A stretch of DNA of 64,000 nucleotides. Origin: Amycolatopsis camponoti (lineage in GTDB: Bacteria > Actinomycetota > Actinomycetes > Mycobacteriales > Pseudonocardiaceae). The stretch spans positions 2,956,501 through 3,020,500 of the forward strand of contig NZ_CABVGP010000001.1 in the NCBI RefSeq assembly GCF_902497555.1, read 5' to 3'. A model generated the notes under the pieces. That model was not told the origin of the DNA and ran no database searches. It worked only from the letters and a program-made list of their open reading frames with translations. Shown here one piece after another: positions 51,601-59,859 of this stretch. A program made the translations under genes and the position numbers. Positions within the stretch are counted from its first letter, which is position 1; each line of letters opens with the position of its first letter.

Positions 51601-51788
51601 GGCCCGGCGCCCAGCTCGCCCCCGGCGCGGTCGCCCCGCGCGTGCGTGAGCAGAGCGGCGGGTCGTTCCGCGACGCCGCCGCCGTTCGCAGCAGTCTCTC
51701 CCGGCACTACCAGGGGATGCGCGCGGCCCGGCAGGAGTCCGCGGCCCGCGCCGAAGAATCCGGAAAGGACGAAGTGGATCCGCGATGA
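48633..51788 (+). CDS. Conservon-type sensor histidine kinase-like protein (CvnA) with repeat-rich C-terminus
   Basis: A 1051-residue membrane protein. TM1 lies at ~27-45 ([15 protein letters not shown]), an extracytoplasmic helical sensor domain (~45-305) follows, and TM2 is at ~306-328 ([19 protein letters not shown]) with a HAMP-like segment. The kinase core has [18 protein letters not shown] and an ATPase domain with [13 protein letters not shown] (N box), [10 protein letters not shown] and [17 protein letters not shown]. The C-terminal ~430 residues are Pro/Ala/Gly-rich, disordered-looking and contain five ~24-residue repeats. Its stop overlaps the roadblock gene start (ATGA). ATG 48633 puts TM1 near residue 30. 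Confidence 0.9.
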   Translation: MHESRSTLRRSADTAWSPAHWSVRTKISVVLLLPVLVAVALAEIRIQSELDRATALSAARDRLPVLRDTIDLTASLGQEMVAAVAVPAGAPDTLTAAVDAKVAAVQRDIGFSPLAADTGRALNTALGKLSGIRAAGVGGGDVRTKAAGYNDIIATLGDLVPTFAPADAGSETASGAETARLIVHLRGELATEETYARAAQNSPGDASLRPAVVQTAAEQEVLAEQVEHQLSGDQLNRFKAATSSAEGRSDTLQESGTGGDVGLASFAPSIAAETTGVTAVLTDVVAKLSSDVSAAADRARSDSLRDTALVLGALLGALAIALLVVRSLVTPVRRLRAAALRAANEQLPETVRQVREGHDVDWRAVPDSGVKTEEEIGQLARAFDDMHRQAVRLAVEQAELRKQVSEMFMTLSRRSQSLVEQQLSIIEDLESGEQNPRRLDELFRIDHIATRLRRNGENLHVLAGGRPVRHGREPVPTRELLRAATSEVKDYRRVAMGNAPRSSVQPEAAADVVHILAELLENATRFSPPEHKVALTADRGADGGLLIEVVDQGLGMTPAELTTVNERLAAAGTVGPETTRRMGLFVVGRLAALHGVTVRLRATGTGARHAGVTASVHVPGALVIADLARPIGAGRLTTAGAGTGGRNGHPRPPVVPAQASTPIFEQVVTSWFVEPAAKPLSRRDAPVEWPAQADGTAAAWPPAAPNGRAARPGAPADPAALQADPAEGSPVEWPPPAGRGTWPGSDADGRNGAGPGVRGSRPGFGGDRTAQAGRDEAASESPSRNGTSAAHLASSADAAGHPEGAADRVDSAGWNGTSSGDPAGRPEGAADRLDPAGRNRISSGGPAGRSEGAADQVDSAGWNGTSSGDPAGRPEGAADQVDSGRNGTSSGDPAGRPEFAADHLDPAGRNGTTAAHRAEPAARQAEAADGAAPGPDWPASAGKPVARPEPAAAPVGEWETPADRTRQAAESALKPAVAQRLTDAGLPTRRPGAQLAPGAVAPRVREQSGGSFRDAAAVRSSLSRHYQGMRAARQESAARAEESGKDEVDPR
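51017..51390 (+). repeat. Tandem 72-bp repeat, about five copies, in the CvnA-like gene
   Basis: The string GGAAGGTGCGG recurs at 51038, 51110, 51182 and 51254 (exact 72-bp period) and GGAGTTCGCGG at 51323 (69 bp later, one codon missing). The unit translates to about [24 protein letters not shown]. All changes keep the reading frame. Confidence 0.92.
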
Positions 51789-52294
51789 CGGAACTTCCCG
51801 ACGTGCAGCCCCGGCGCTCCGGCGCCGACCCGGCCGCCCGGTCCCTCAGCGGAACTCTGGGCTTCCCGGGTCCCGCCGCGCCGCCCGAACGGACGGCGAC
51901 GCTGAACTGGCTGGTCAACGGGTTCGTCCAGGACGTCTCCGGGGTCGCGCACGCCGTGCTGGTCTCCGCCGACGGCCTGCTCGTGGCCGCCGACGAAGCC
52001 CTGCCCCGCGAGCGCGCCGACCAGCTGGCCGCGATCGCGGCCGGGCTGTCCAGCCTGTCGCTGGGCACCGCCGAACTGTTCACCGCCGGCCGGGTGGTGC
52101 AGTCGGTGATCGAGATGGAGCAGGGGTTCCTGCTGCTGATGAGCGTGGGCGACGGGTCCAACCTCGTCGTGCTCGCCTCGACCGGCTGCGACATCGGGCT
52201 GGTCGGCTACGAGATGACGATGCTGGTCGAGCGAGTGGGGCAGAAAGTCGACGTGCCCGCGCGCGAGATACCGGTGGCCCAGGACCGCCGGTGA
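51785..52294 (+). CDS. Roadblock/LC7-domain protein (CvnB-like)
   Basis: A 169-residue protein. [51 protein letters not shown] is the start of the roadblock/LC7 fold. [42 protein letters not shown] completes it. In conservons CvnB regulates nucleotide exchange on a GTPase (CvnD) or acts as a scaffold. An extra ~40-residue N-terminal tail is present. It overlaps both neighbours by 4 bases (ATGA and GTGA). Confidence 0.92.
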   Translation: MTELPDVQPRRSGADPAARSLSGTLGFPGPAAPPERTATLNWLVNGFVQDVSGVAHAVLVSADGLLVAADEALPRERADQLAAIAAGLSSLSLGTAELFTAGRVVQSVIEMEQGFLLLMSVGDGSNLVVLASTGCDIGLVGYEMTMLVERVGQKVDVPAREIPVAQDRR

Positions 52295-52683
52295 TCGACG
52301 AGCCGCCGCCCGGGCCGTACGGGGAGGAGCCGCGGCGCAGCGCGTCGCTGGCCCGCCCGTACGCCTGGACGGAAGGCCGGACGGCGCCGACGGTCGAGAT
52401 CGCCGTCGAAGCGCTGGTCGAGACCACGGCGGCGGGCCGGGCCGAAGCGGCGTACCTGACGTCGAGCGCGCTGGCCGAAGTCACCGAGATCTGCGCCCGG
52501 CCGCGGTCGCTGATGGAGATCGCCGCGCTGCTGTCGCTGCCGCTCGGCGTGGTCCGCGTGCTCGTGTCGGACCTGATGCAGGACAACCTGGTGATCGTCC
52601 GCGACACGCTGTCGGACACGTCCACCTGGGACGAGCGCCACGACCTGATGGAACGCGTGCTGCACGGGCTGCGCGACCTCTAG
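52291..52683 (+). CDS. DUF742 protein (CvnC-like)
   Basis: A 130-residue DUF742 protein: [65 protein letters not shown] and an [14 protein letters not shown] ending. It is the winged-helix third component of conservons. It starts at GTG 52291 inside the end of the roadblock gene. The expected next gene in a conservon is a GTPase; here it is an MHYT protein. Confidence 0.9.
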   Translation: MIDEPPPGPYGEEPRRSASLARPYAWTEGRTAPTVEIAVEALVETTAAGRAEAAYLTSSALAEVTEICARPRSLMEIAALLSLPLGVVRVLVSDLMQDNLVIVRDTLSDTSTWDERHDLMERVLHGLRDL

Positions 52684-52696
52684 AGAGGACCTTGCG

Positions 52697-53485
52697 ATGG
52701 AGCATTTCGCGCTCGGGCACTGGCTGCTGGTGCTCGCGTACCTGACGTCGGTGGTGGGCTGCGCCCTCGGGCTGGCGTGCGCGGTCCAGGCCCGCCACGC
52801 CGCGAATCCCCGGCACCGCATGCGGTGGCTGGTGCTGGCGGCGATCTCGATCGGCGGCGTCGGCATCTGGCTGATGCACTTCGTGGCGATGCTCGGGTTC
52901 AGCACCCCGGGCATGCCGGTCCGCTACGACGTCTTCCGCACGGTGCTGTCGGCGATCCTGTCGGTGTCGGCGGTGTTCGCCGGCCTCGTGGTGGTGGGCG
53001 GCCGCGCGAAGTTCGGCTGGTGGCGCCTCGCCCTCGGCGGCGTGATCACGGGCCTGGCGGTGAACGTCATGCACTACACGGGAATGTCGGCCCTGCGCGT
53101 GAAGGGCGACTTCACCTACGAAGGCGGCCTGGTCGCGCTGTCGGTGGTGATCGCGGTGGTGGCGGCGACGGCGGCCCTGTGGTTCGCGGTGTTCCTGGAC
53201 CGGCTGTCCCTGCGCCTGCTGGCGGGGTTCGTGATGGGCGCGGCGGTGACGGGCATGCACTACACGGGCATGGCTGCGGTCCGGATGAACATGGACATGA
53301 ACGCGGCGGACCCGGCGGGCGTGGAGGTGTTCTCGTTCCTGTTCCCGGTGTTCGTGCTGGCGGCGATCGCGATGGCGGTGCCGCTGTGCGCGGTGCTGAT
53401 GGCACCGGCGATCACGCCCTCGGCCACTGCGGCTTCCGCGGCTTCTGCTTCGCTCTCGGAGAAGGAAGAAACCGTCACGGTGTGA
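52697..53485 (+). CDS. MHYT-domain membrane sensor protein
   Basis: A 262-residue integral membrane protein with seven hydrophobic helices. Three MHYT-type signatures are seen: GIWLMHFVAML, NVMHYTGM and GMHYTGM, as in MHYT sensor modules proposed to bind metal and sense O2, CO or NO. No GGDEF, EAL or kinase domain is attached. AGAGAGGAC precedes the ATG. It lies 13 bases after the DUF742 stop in the same operon, in the place where CvnD is usually found. Confidence 0.88.
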   Translation: MEHFALGHWLLVLAYLTSVVGCALGLACAVQARHAANPRHRMRWLVLAAISIGGVGIWLMHFVAMLGFSTPGMPVRYDVFRTVLSAILSVSAVFAGLVVVGGRAKFGWWRLALGGVITGLAVNVMHYTGMSALRVKGDFTYEGGLVALSVVIAVVAATAALWFAVFLDRLSLRLLAGFVMGAAVTGMHYTGMAAVRMNMDMNAADPAGVEVFSFLFPVFVLAAIAMAVPLCAVLMAPAITPSATAASAASASLSEKEETVTV

Positions 53486-53870
53486 GCTGGTCGCGGATGG
53501 CGTCGGTGTCGACGACGGACTGGATTTCGGCGATCTTGCCGTCTTCGTAGCGGTAGAAGACGTGCTCGACGAAGGAAACGGTCCGGCCAGCGGTCGGCAG
53601 CCCCCGGAAGTCCTCGGCGGGGGTGCAGTCGAAGCGGATGCGGCACCCGACCCGATCGCCTTGGACGACGAGCGTTTCGATCGCGTAGTGCAGGTCGGGG
53701 ATCTCGTGCGCGTCGCGCTTCAGCAGTGCCTGGAAGTCGACGATGGTCAGGGTCCGGCCGTTGTGGACGACGGGGTCGTGCGCGTGGTCCGAGAGGTCGG
53801 CGAAGCGTCGTTCGTTCAGGCAGGTGAGGTACGCGCGGTACCGCTGCTCGAGATCCGCCATGGGTTCCAC
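53475..53870 (-). CDS. SnoaL-like polyketide cyclase-type protein
   Basis: A 131-residue SnoaL-like protein: YRAYLTCLNERRFADLSDHAHDPVVHNGRTLTIVDFQALL, DLHYAIETLVVQGDRVGCRIRFDCTP, FVEHVFYRYEDGKIAEIQSVVD. The pattern is that of the ester cyclase/SnoaL family. The substrate is unknown. It overlaps the convergent MHYT gene by 11 bp. GGAGTGG precedes ATG 53870. Confidence 0.85.
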   Translation of the reverse strand: MEPMADLEQRYRAYLTCLNERRFADLSDHAHDPVVHNGRTLTIVDFQALLKRDAHEIPDLHYAIETLVVQGDRVGCRIRFDCTPAEDFRGLPTAGRTVSFVEHVFYRYEDGKIAEIQSVVDTDAIRDQLTP

Positions 53871-53918
53871 TCCGAACTTTCCCGGTCATGAACTGCCGCC
53901 GGGGACCAGTGTGGCAAA

Positions 53919-53947
53919 CGGCCCGCGGGGAACCACCCCGCGGGCCG
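53919..53947 (-). terminator. Hairpin terminator after the secreted repeat protein gene
   Basis: Perfect 12-bp stem CGGCCCGCGGGG / CCCCGCGGGCCG with a 5-base loop, 15 bases beyond the stop at 53962. Confidence 0.8.
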
Positions 53948-53961
53948 CTCACCTCACCTCC

Positions 53962-56352
53962 CTACAGGATGCACAGCAGCGAACACGCCTTCGCCGACGA
54001 CCATCCCGTGTGCGACGGCGGCGTCCCCGGGGGAACGTTCGCCGGCACGTAACTCACCTTGGCCTGGTTCGTGATCGGGAACAGGCTCAGCAGCGCGTAG
54101 GTCGAGCAGTACACCTGCTTCGACGTCCCCGCCGCCAGCGTGAACGGGCCCGTCTGGCACGACGGCTCCACGCTGTCCACCACCTGCGCCGACGTGATCC
54201 CGACCGGACCCTCGTTCGTCACCGTGATCCGCCAGTACGCCGTCGCGTTGAGCAGGCCCAGGAGACCCACCCCCGCCTGCTTCGCCCACGGTCCGGTCCC
54301 GCCCGGACCGCACTTCGTGGCCGAAGCGGACGTGCAGATCTCCTTCTCCACCTTGACCTTCGGCGTGCACGACGCGCCCGGCGCCACCGGCAGCGTCACC
54401 GTGTTCGACGTGAACGACCCCGTGGAGTCGGTGCCCGTCGCGGTGTTCGCCACCGACGCGACCGCGCAGTCCGCCGCGATCGTCGTGCGGAAGCACAGCT
54501 GCGGCGCGTCGCCCGCGTAGTCGACCACCAGGCGGCCGCTGAAGCCGGTTCCGTTGTGCAGCACCAGGGTCGTCGTCACCGTGATCGACGGGTGCGCCGC
54601 CACCGGGACGCCCGTCAGGTCGACCGAGCCGTCCGGGGCGAAGCCCGGGGTCGGCACCGTCGCGCCGCCCTGGTCCACCACCGTCACCCGGGACGCGGCG
54701 AAGTCGACGTTCGCCGGGTCGACGCCCGTCAGCCGCGCTGCCGTGTAACCCTGGACGTGCGAGCCGCCGTCGCAGTAGAAGTCGCCCGGCTTCAGCGTGA
54801 CCTGGCCACCGGACCGGACGCACGGCGTCGCCCCCGTCGCCGGGTCCATCGAGAACAGCACGCCCGCGTCGCCGAGGCCGATCAGGCAGCCCGACGGCGG
54901 GTCGTAGGTGTACCCGTAGTCCCGGGTGGCCCCGCCGTTCACCGTCGGGTGCGTGATCAGCGCAGGCAGGCCCGCGCACGCCGCCCCCGTCGTCCAGTCG
55001 TGGCACAGCGCCGCGCCCGCGTAGCCGCCGTTCCAGATCGGGAGGTAGCTGCGCACGTGCCCGCTCGGATCGGTGACGACCTCCGCGGGGAACATGTAGA
55101 CCCCACCCGGCAGCGCGGCCGCGCCCGGGGGTGCCGTCAGTGCCGAACCGTCGAGCGCGTAGCACGTCGTGACGTTCGTGCCGCCGGTCGTCGACGCGCA
55201 CGCGCCCGCCGGGGCACCACTCGTGTCGAACGCGGTGTAGTCGTTGTAGTTGTAGTTGCCCGCCGGTCCGGTCGGGCGCGAGGACGCCCAGTTCGCGCAC
55301 GCCGCGGCCGTCGCCGGGTCGAAGCAGCCCAGCGACGGCTGTTGCGAGGTGCCCGGGCTCGACGTCGACGCGAACACCTTGCCGCCCACCACGGTCACCG
55401 CGCCGTAGACGTACGGCTGGTTGGCCGCCGGCACGATCGGCGCGTACGGCTGGCCGCCGCAGGCGCTCTGCGTGGCCATCGTCCAGCACACCACGGCGCC
55501 GGAGCTGACGATGCCGTACAGGTTGCCGCCGGTCGCCACGAAGCCGCCGATGCTGCTCACCGCCGGCGACCCGCCGGTGGGGGACAGCGCCCAGTACCCG
55601 CAGTTGGCCGAAGCGGCCATGTCGAGGCAGCCGACGCCGACCGACGCGGCCGTGACGGCGGGGTAGTAGACCTTCGCGGGCGAAACCGGGTCGTGCACGT
55701 ACTGCTCGACCATCGTGCTGGCGATGTCCCCGGCCCCCAGGGTGCCGAGCGGTCCGCTCGCGGTGTTGAGCACCTTCGGCCACGGGCCGCCCGGGCAGCG
55801 CTGCCCGGTGGCGAGGTCGGTGCAGACGACCTTCGGCGACGTCGCGCCGAGGTGGTGGTAGATGTTCCAGGCCTGCAGGACGCCGCCCGGGGTGCGGTAG
55901 AGGACGGGTGAGAAGCCGTCGCCGCCGGTCGCGGTCGTCACCGCCTGCACGGGCGGGGTGAGCGCGGCGGACAACGACGTCGCGTCGGGCCCGGCATCCG
56001 GGTTGCTCGCCCGCACGGCGGTGACGCCGGACGCGGGTTCGGTGCCGGTGAAGGTGCTGCCGTCGGTGGACCACGACGGCGTCCACCCCGGCGGCGCGTG
56101 CAGCGAACCGGTCTGGAAGGCCTGGCCCGCGCCGACGGCGTCGGTGATGGTGGCGGCGCCGGACCCGGTGGCCTGGTCGTCGTAGCCGATGACCCAGTTC
56201 GCGGTGGCCCCGTGGTCGGCGGGGGAACCGGTGCCCTGCACGGACTTCGTGAGCCCCGAGACGGCGGCCGCTTCGGCGGTCGTGGGCAGCGCGGCGGAGG
56301 TGGCCGCGACGAGCACCAGGGGCAGCACTGCTCCCAGCATGCGTCTTCGCAT
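53962..56352 (-). CDS. Large secreted protein with Cys-paired repeats and DUF11-like domains
   Basis: A 796-residue exported protein with signal peptide (1-29, MRRRMLGAVLPLVLVAATSAALPTTAEAA). An N-terminal DUF11-like segment (SGLTKSVQGTG...ADHGATANWVIGYDDQATG) is followed at ~150-490 by about seven units with paired cysteines, such as VCTDLATGQRCPG, GCLDMAASANCGYW, VCWTMATQSACGG, GCFDPATAAACANW, LCHDWTTGAACAG. The spacing suggests a beta-propeller-like fold with one disulphide per blade. The C-terminus has two beta-sandwich domains (ITVTTTLVLHNGTGFSG; AYWRITVTNEGPVGITSAQVVD) and ends in CSLLCIL. Surface-exposed function is likely; I cannot name it. GAGGAC precedes ATG 56352. Confidence 0.8.
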   Translation of the reverse strand: MRRRMLGAVLPLVLVAATSAALPTTAEAAAVSGLTKSVQGTGSPADHGATANWVIGYDDQATGSGAATITDAVGAGQAFQTGSLHAPPGWTPSWSTDGSTFTGTEPASGVTAVRASNPDAGPDATSLSAALTPPVQAVTTATGGDGFSPVLYRTPGGVLQAWNIYHHLGATSPKVVCTDLATGQRCPGGPWPKVLNTASGPLGTLGAGDIASTMVEQYVHDPVSPAKVYYPAVTAASVGVGCLDMAASANCGYWALSPTGGSPAVSSIGGFVATGGNLYGIVSSGAVVCWTMATQSACGGQPYAPIVPAANQPYVYGAVTVVGGKVFASTSSPGTSQQPSLGCFDPATAAACANWASSRPTGPAGNYNYNDYTAFDTSGAPAGACASTTGGTNVTTCYALDGSALTAPPGAAALPGGVYMFPAEVVTDPSGHVRSYLPIWNGGYAGAALCHDWTTGAACAGLPALITHPTVNGGATRDYGYTYDPPSGCLIGLGDAGVLFSMDPATGATPCVRSGGQVTLKPGDFYCDGGSHVQGYTAARLTGVDPANVDFAASRVTVVDQGGATVPTPGFAPDGSVDLTGVPVAAHPSITVTTTLVLHNGTGFSGRLVVDYAGDAPQLCFRTTIAADCAVASVANTATGTDSTGSFTSNTVTLPVAPGASCTPKVKVEKEICTSASATKCGPGGTGPWAKQAGVGLLGLLNATAYWRITVTNEGPVGITSAQVVDSVEPSCQTGPFTLAAGTSKQVYCSTYALLSLFPITNQAKVSYVPANVPPGTPPSHTGWSSAKACSLLCIL

Positions 56353-56626
56353 GAATGGTCCTCGATTCTTTCGCAACGGTTGGTTCCAGAAACGGTTTTC
56401 TGGCCGAAGGAAAATCCTATGCCGCACCGGGAGTGTGTTGAAGCGTCCTCACCCGGGTGCTGGAAAGGCGAAGCCAACAGCTCAGTTCGTTACCGACGCG
56501 AAATGATTTGCAGCTGCTCGGACGACGAGTGTCATGGTCGGTCGTCACCCGGATGCCGTCACGGCGTCACTCTTTCGGGTAACGAGTGGAGGCTAAGAAA
56601 TCCCGGTTTCCGGTGCGCGTGAAGAA
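56353..56626 (-). promoter_or_regulatory. 274-bp spacer upstream of the secreted protein gene
   Basis: No coding sequence is supported. The kinase gene ends at 56627 on the same strand. A/T-richer stretches near 56380-56420 could hold the promoter, but I see no convincing -35/-10 pair. Confidence 0.35.
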
Positions 56627-57538
56627 TTATTTTCCGGATGCGTATTCGGTGAGGATCCCGCCGAGGACGCGACGCGCGTCGCCGTCGGCCCTTTCCGCGG
56701 TCCGGGCGCAGGTGACGAGCGTTTTCCACAGCGCCCACCCGCGCCCGCGCGCCCAGGCCGCCTCGTCGATCGACAGGCGCTCGCGGAACACCCGCCTTCC
56801 GTCGGCGGTCAGCAGCGTCCAGGCGATGGCCAGGTCGCACGACGGGTCGCCGACACCACAGGTCCCGAAGTCGATGACCGCGGCCAGCTCCCCGCGGTCG
56901 AGGAGGAGGTTCCCGGGTGCGAGGTCACCGTGGAACCACGTGTCCACGCCGTCCCAGTGCGCGTCCAGCGCGGTTTCCCAGATCTCGCGGGCCGGGCCGA
57001 CGTCGAGGTGGCCGTCCAACGCGGCCAGCGCACGCCGGGCCTGGGCGTCGTAGGTGCGGAGCGTGGCGCCCCGGAACCAGTTGTGCTTTCCCGGCTGCGG
57101 GCCGCCGTCGACGTCGAGGCTCCGCAGCGCGGCCAAGAACCCGGCCAGATCGAGCGAAAACCGGACGGAATCGGCGATCCGGTCCTCGCGGGCGGGCGTG
57201 CCGTCGAGCCACGCGTAAATCGACCACGGAAACGGGTAGCCCGCGCCAGGACTCCCTTTCGCCAGCGGAACGGGAACGGGCACCGGCAGCCGGGGAGCGA
57301 GCGCCGGCAACCACCGTTGTTCCTTTTCGACCGCCAAGGCGTATTCGGCCGCGCTGGGCAGCCGGGCCACCATCGTGTCGCCGAGGTGGAAGGTGAAATT
57401 GTCCCAACCGCTCTCGGAAACGGGCCGCACCGGGAGACCGGCCCACCGCGGGAACTGCTCGCCGACCAGCCGGCGCACCTGGTCGGCGTCGACCGTGACG
57501 CGCCGGGGCAAGGGACCGAGATCCGGGATGCCGTTCAA
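56627..57538 (-). CDS. APH-family phosphotransferase (possible amino-sugar kinase)
   Basis: A 303-residue kinase of the aminoglycoside phosphotransferase/choline kinase fold. VRPVSESGWDNFTFHLGDTMVARLP is the N-lobe ATP region, TWFHGDLAPGNLLLDRGELAAVIDFGTCGVGDPSCDLAIAW the catalytic and metal loops (HGDLAPGN; DFG). Sitting 3 bases after the GntR stop in an amino-sugar uptake operon, it may phosphorylate glucosamine or N-acetylglucosamine. Some APH-fold kinases do this in actinomycetes, but an antibiotic kinase cannot be excluded by sequence. Confidence 0.85.
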   Translation of the reverse strand: MNGIPDLGPLPRRVTVDADQVRRLVGEQFPRWAGLPVRPVSESGWDNFTFHLGDTMVARLPSAAEYALAVEKEQRWLPALAPRLPVPVPVPLAKGSPGAGYPFPWSIYAWLDGTPAREDRIADSVRFSLDLAGFLAALRSLDVDGGPQPGKHNWFRGATLRTYDAQARRALAALDGHLDVGPAREIWETALDAHWDGVDTWFHGDLAPGNLLLDRGELAAVIDFGTCGVGDPSCDLAIAWTLLTADGRRVFRERLSIDEAAWARGRGWALWKTLVTCARTAERADGDARRVLGGILTEYASGK

Positions 57539-57541
57539 GAC

Positions 57542-58339
57542 TCAGCCCGATTCGGCGTCGAAGCGGAGTTTCGACGTGATGCGGTACCGGTCGCCGCGGT
57601 ACACCGAGCGGGTCAGTTCGACGACCTGCCCGGTGGTGTCGCGGGTCAGCCGCTCGATGTGCAGGATCGGTGCGTACACGGCGATCTCGAGCAGCTCGGC
57701 CTGCGCCGGGTTGGTCACCGCCGGCTCGATCGTCTGCACCGCGTCCTGCACCGCGATCCCGAACCGCTCCCGCAGCAGCCGGTAGAAGTTGCCCGACTCC
57801 AGGTCCGCGGCGGAAAGGCCCGGGACCAGGAAAGCGGGCAGCGCCAGCTGTTCGATCGCGATCGGCTCGTCGTCGACGTGCCGGACCCGCGTCACGCGCA
57901 GGACGGGCGTCCCCGGCTCGCGTTCGAGGTCGGCCGCCAGCGACCGCGGGGCGGGGGAGATCCCGAACGCGACCACCCGGCTCGTCCAGTGCCCTTCCGC
58001 GGGCGGCACCGCGAGGCCGGTCGCCAGTTCCTGGGTCACCTTCTGCGGGCTCGTGAACGTCCCGCGCCCGCGCTGGCGCACCAGCAGCCCGGTGCGGGTC
58101 AGCTCGTCGATGGCCGCCCGGACGGTCGGGCGGGACACGCCCAGCTCCGCGGCGAGGTCGCGTTCGGAGGCCAGCCCGGTGCCGGGACCGGCGTTCTCGA
58201 TCACCTTCAGCAGGTGCCGCCGGACGCGGTCGCGCTTCACCGTGGGCGGGCGGTCCGCCGGCTCGCCACCCTCTTTTCGGGGGCTCCGGGTGGCGGAGGC
58301 TCCGGCCTCGGGCGAAGCCCCCGATGACACAGCGGTCAA
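57542..58339 (-). CDS. GntR/HutC-family transcriptional regulator
   Basis: A 265-residue GntR regulator. The winged helix is VKRDRVRRHLLKVIENAGPGTGLASERDLAAELGVSRPTVRAAIDELTRTGLLVRQRGRGTF. A UTRA ligand domain follows at ~95-260 (WTSRVVAFGISPAPRSLAADLEREPGTPVLRVTRVRHVDDEPIAIEQLALP). It resembles DasR/NagR-type regulators that respond to amino-sugar phosphates. TTG 58339, with GGGAAG 8 bases upstream, overlaps the GH20 stop. A GTG at 58330 is an alternative. Confidence 0.9.
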   Translation of the reverse strand: MTAVSSGASPEAGASATRSPRKEGGEPADRPPTVKRDRVRRHLLKVIENAGPGTGLASERDLAAELGVSRPTVRAAIDELTRTGLLVRQRGRGTFTSPQKVTQELATGLAVPPAEGHWTSRVVAFGISPAPRSLAADLEREPGTPVLRVTRVRHVDDEPIAIEQLALPAFLVPGLSAADLESGNFYRLLRERFGIAVQDAVQTIEPAVTNPAQAELLEIAVYAPILHIERLTRDTTGQVVELTRSVYRGDRYRITSKLRFDAESG

Positions 58340-59859
58340 GGCACCGTCTTCCCGGATACGGGGACCGCGCCGGCGAACCGGACGCGGTCCTTGGGCAGGG
58401 CGTCCAGGGCACGCAGCCGGGCGAGGTGACCGGTCAGGCGCTCCTGGAAATCAGCATAACGGCGCTCCGGCGGCGACCACGCGCGTTCGGCCAGCGCGCA
58501 CAGCCGCGGGAACGCGAGGTGCCGCACGTGGTCGGGCGTCGGCGCGTGCTCGGTCCACAGCTGGGCCTGCGTGCCGAGCACCCCGGGCCGGGTCCCGTCG
58601 CTGACCGGCAGCCCGCCCTCCAGCGGGTCGAAGCGGTAGACGTCCTGGAGTGTCGTGACGTCCTGACGCGGTGGCTCGCCGGGCTCTTCGCTCTGCCGGT
58701 AGTCGAAGTACGTCGACGTGTGCGGCGCCATGACGACCTGGTGGCCGCGGGCCACGGCGAGCGCACCGTGCGCGGCGTCGCGCCAGGCCGTGACGACCAT
58801 GTCCGGTGGCAGCCGTCCCGCGGCGTGGCCGGTCTCGTCCCAGCAGACGGCCTGCCGGCCGAGGTCCGCCAGCAGAGTGTGCAGTTCGGTCAGGAACCAG
58901 GGATGCAGTTCGGCGGTGTCGCGCAACCCGAGGCTCGCCGCCTTTTCCCGCGCTGCCGGGCTCGACGCCCACTGCGTGGTCGGGCACTCGTCGCCGCCGA
59001 CGTGCAGGTGCCGCGCCGGGAAGACGTCCGCGACCTGCGTGAGCACTTCGCGGCAGAAGGCGAACGCGCCGTCGTGGACGCCGAGGATGTCCGGGCTGAT
59101 GCCCCACGCCGTCCACACCGGCAGCGTGACGTCCGGCCGGTTGCCCAGGTCGGGGTAGGCGGCCAGCGCCGAGCGCACGTGCCCGGGCAGGTCGATCTCC
59201 GGCACGATCCGCACGCCGCGCTCGGCCGCGAAGCCGACGAGGTCGCGCAGCTCGCGCTGGGTGTAGAAGCCGCCGTGCGGGACGCCGTCGTAGACGCCGC
59301 TGCCGGCCGCGCCGACCATCGACTCGGTGCGCCACGCGCCGATCTCGGTGAGCCGCGGCCTGCCGTCGATCTCGATCCGCCAGCCCTGGTCGTCGGTGAG
59401 GTGCAGGTGCAGCACGTTGTACTTGTGCAGCGCCAGGAGGTCGACGAACTCGCGGAGGAACTCCAGTGGCATGAAGTGCCGGGCGACGTCGAGCAGCACG
59501 CCGCGCCAGGGCAGCCGGGGCGTGTCGCGGATGTGCAGGCACGGCAGCCGCGGCGGGCCGTGCAGCGGGACCAGCTGCCGGAGGGTCTGGACGCCGTTGC
59601 GCAGGCCCGCCTCGGTCGACGCCGTGAGGAGCGCGTCCGCCGGGGTGACGTCGAGCTCGTAGCCCTCCAGCCCGTGGTGGGCGTCCGGCACGAGGTCGAG
59701 GCGGATGGCGGGCCCATGGTGGATCACCGGCCGGGGCAGGTACCCGGCGAGCAGGCGCGCCGGGCGCTCGGCGCCGCGGCCGGCCAGGACGCGCAGGCCG
59801 CCGGCGGGCGCGAAGGTACCGGCGCGGCGGGTCAGCCGCGCGGGGCGGGGGATGATCAT
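58336..59859 (-). CDS. Beta-N-acetylhexosaminidase, glycoside hydrolase family 20, intracellular
   Basis: A 507-residue GH20 enzyme. An N-terminal beta-alpha domain (~1-120) precedes the TIM barrel (~125-507), with RGVLLDVARHF, HKYNVLHLHLTDDQGWRIEI and the catalytic Asp-Glu pair in HLHVGGDECP. No signal peptide is present, so it acts inside the cell, probably removing GlcNAc from chito-oligosaccharides imported by the adjacent ABC transporter. The ATG 59859 touches the permease stop (TGATG). Confidence 0.93.
   Translation of the reverse strand: MIIPRPARLTRRAGTFAPAGGLRVLAGRGAERPARLLAGYLPRPVIHHGPAIRLDLVPDAHHGLEGYELDVTPADALLTASTEAGLRNGVQTLRQLVPLHGPPRLPCLHIRDTPRLPWRGVLLDVARHFMPLEFLREFVDLLALHKYNVLHLHLTDDQGWRIEIDGRPRLTEIGAWRTESMVGAAGSGVYDGVPHGGFYTQRELRDLVGFAAERGVRIVPEIDLPGHVRSALAAYPDLGNRPDVTLPVWTAWGISPDILGVHDGAFAFCREVLTQVADVFPARHLHVGGDECPTTQWASSPAAREKAASLGLRDTAELHPWFLTELHTLLADLGRQAVCWDETGHAAGRLPPDMVVTAWRDAAHGALAVARGHQVVMAPHTSTYFDYRQSEEPGEPPRQDVTTLQDVYRFDPLEGGLPVSDGTRPGVLGTQAQLWTEHAPTPDHVRHLAFPRLCALAERAWSPPERRYADFQERLTGHLARLRALDALPKDRVRFAGAVPVSGKTVP

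Noticed and set aside
49323..51707. A 794-codon minus-strand frame opposite the sensor kinase
   Set aside because: High-GC third-position bias keeps this antisense frame open. It has no motifs, and its Arg-rich repeats are only the reverse reading of the 72-bp repeat.
56627..57538. Aminoglycoside resistance gene
   Set aside because: The fold is APH-like, but its position in an amino-sugar uptake operon makes a metabolic kinase more likely. Resistance is not supported by sequence alone.
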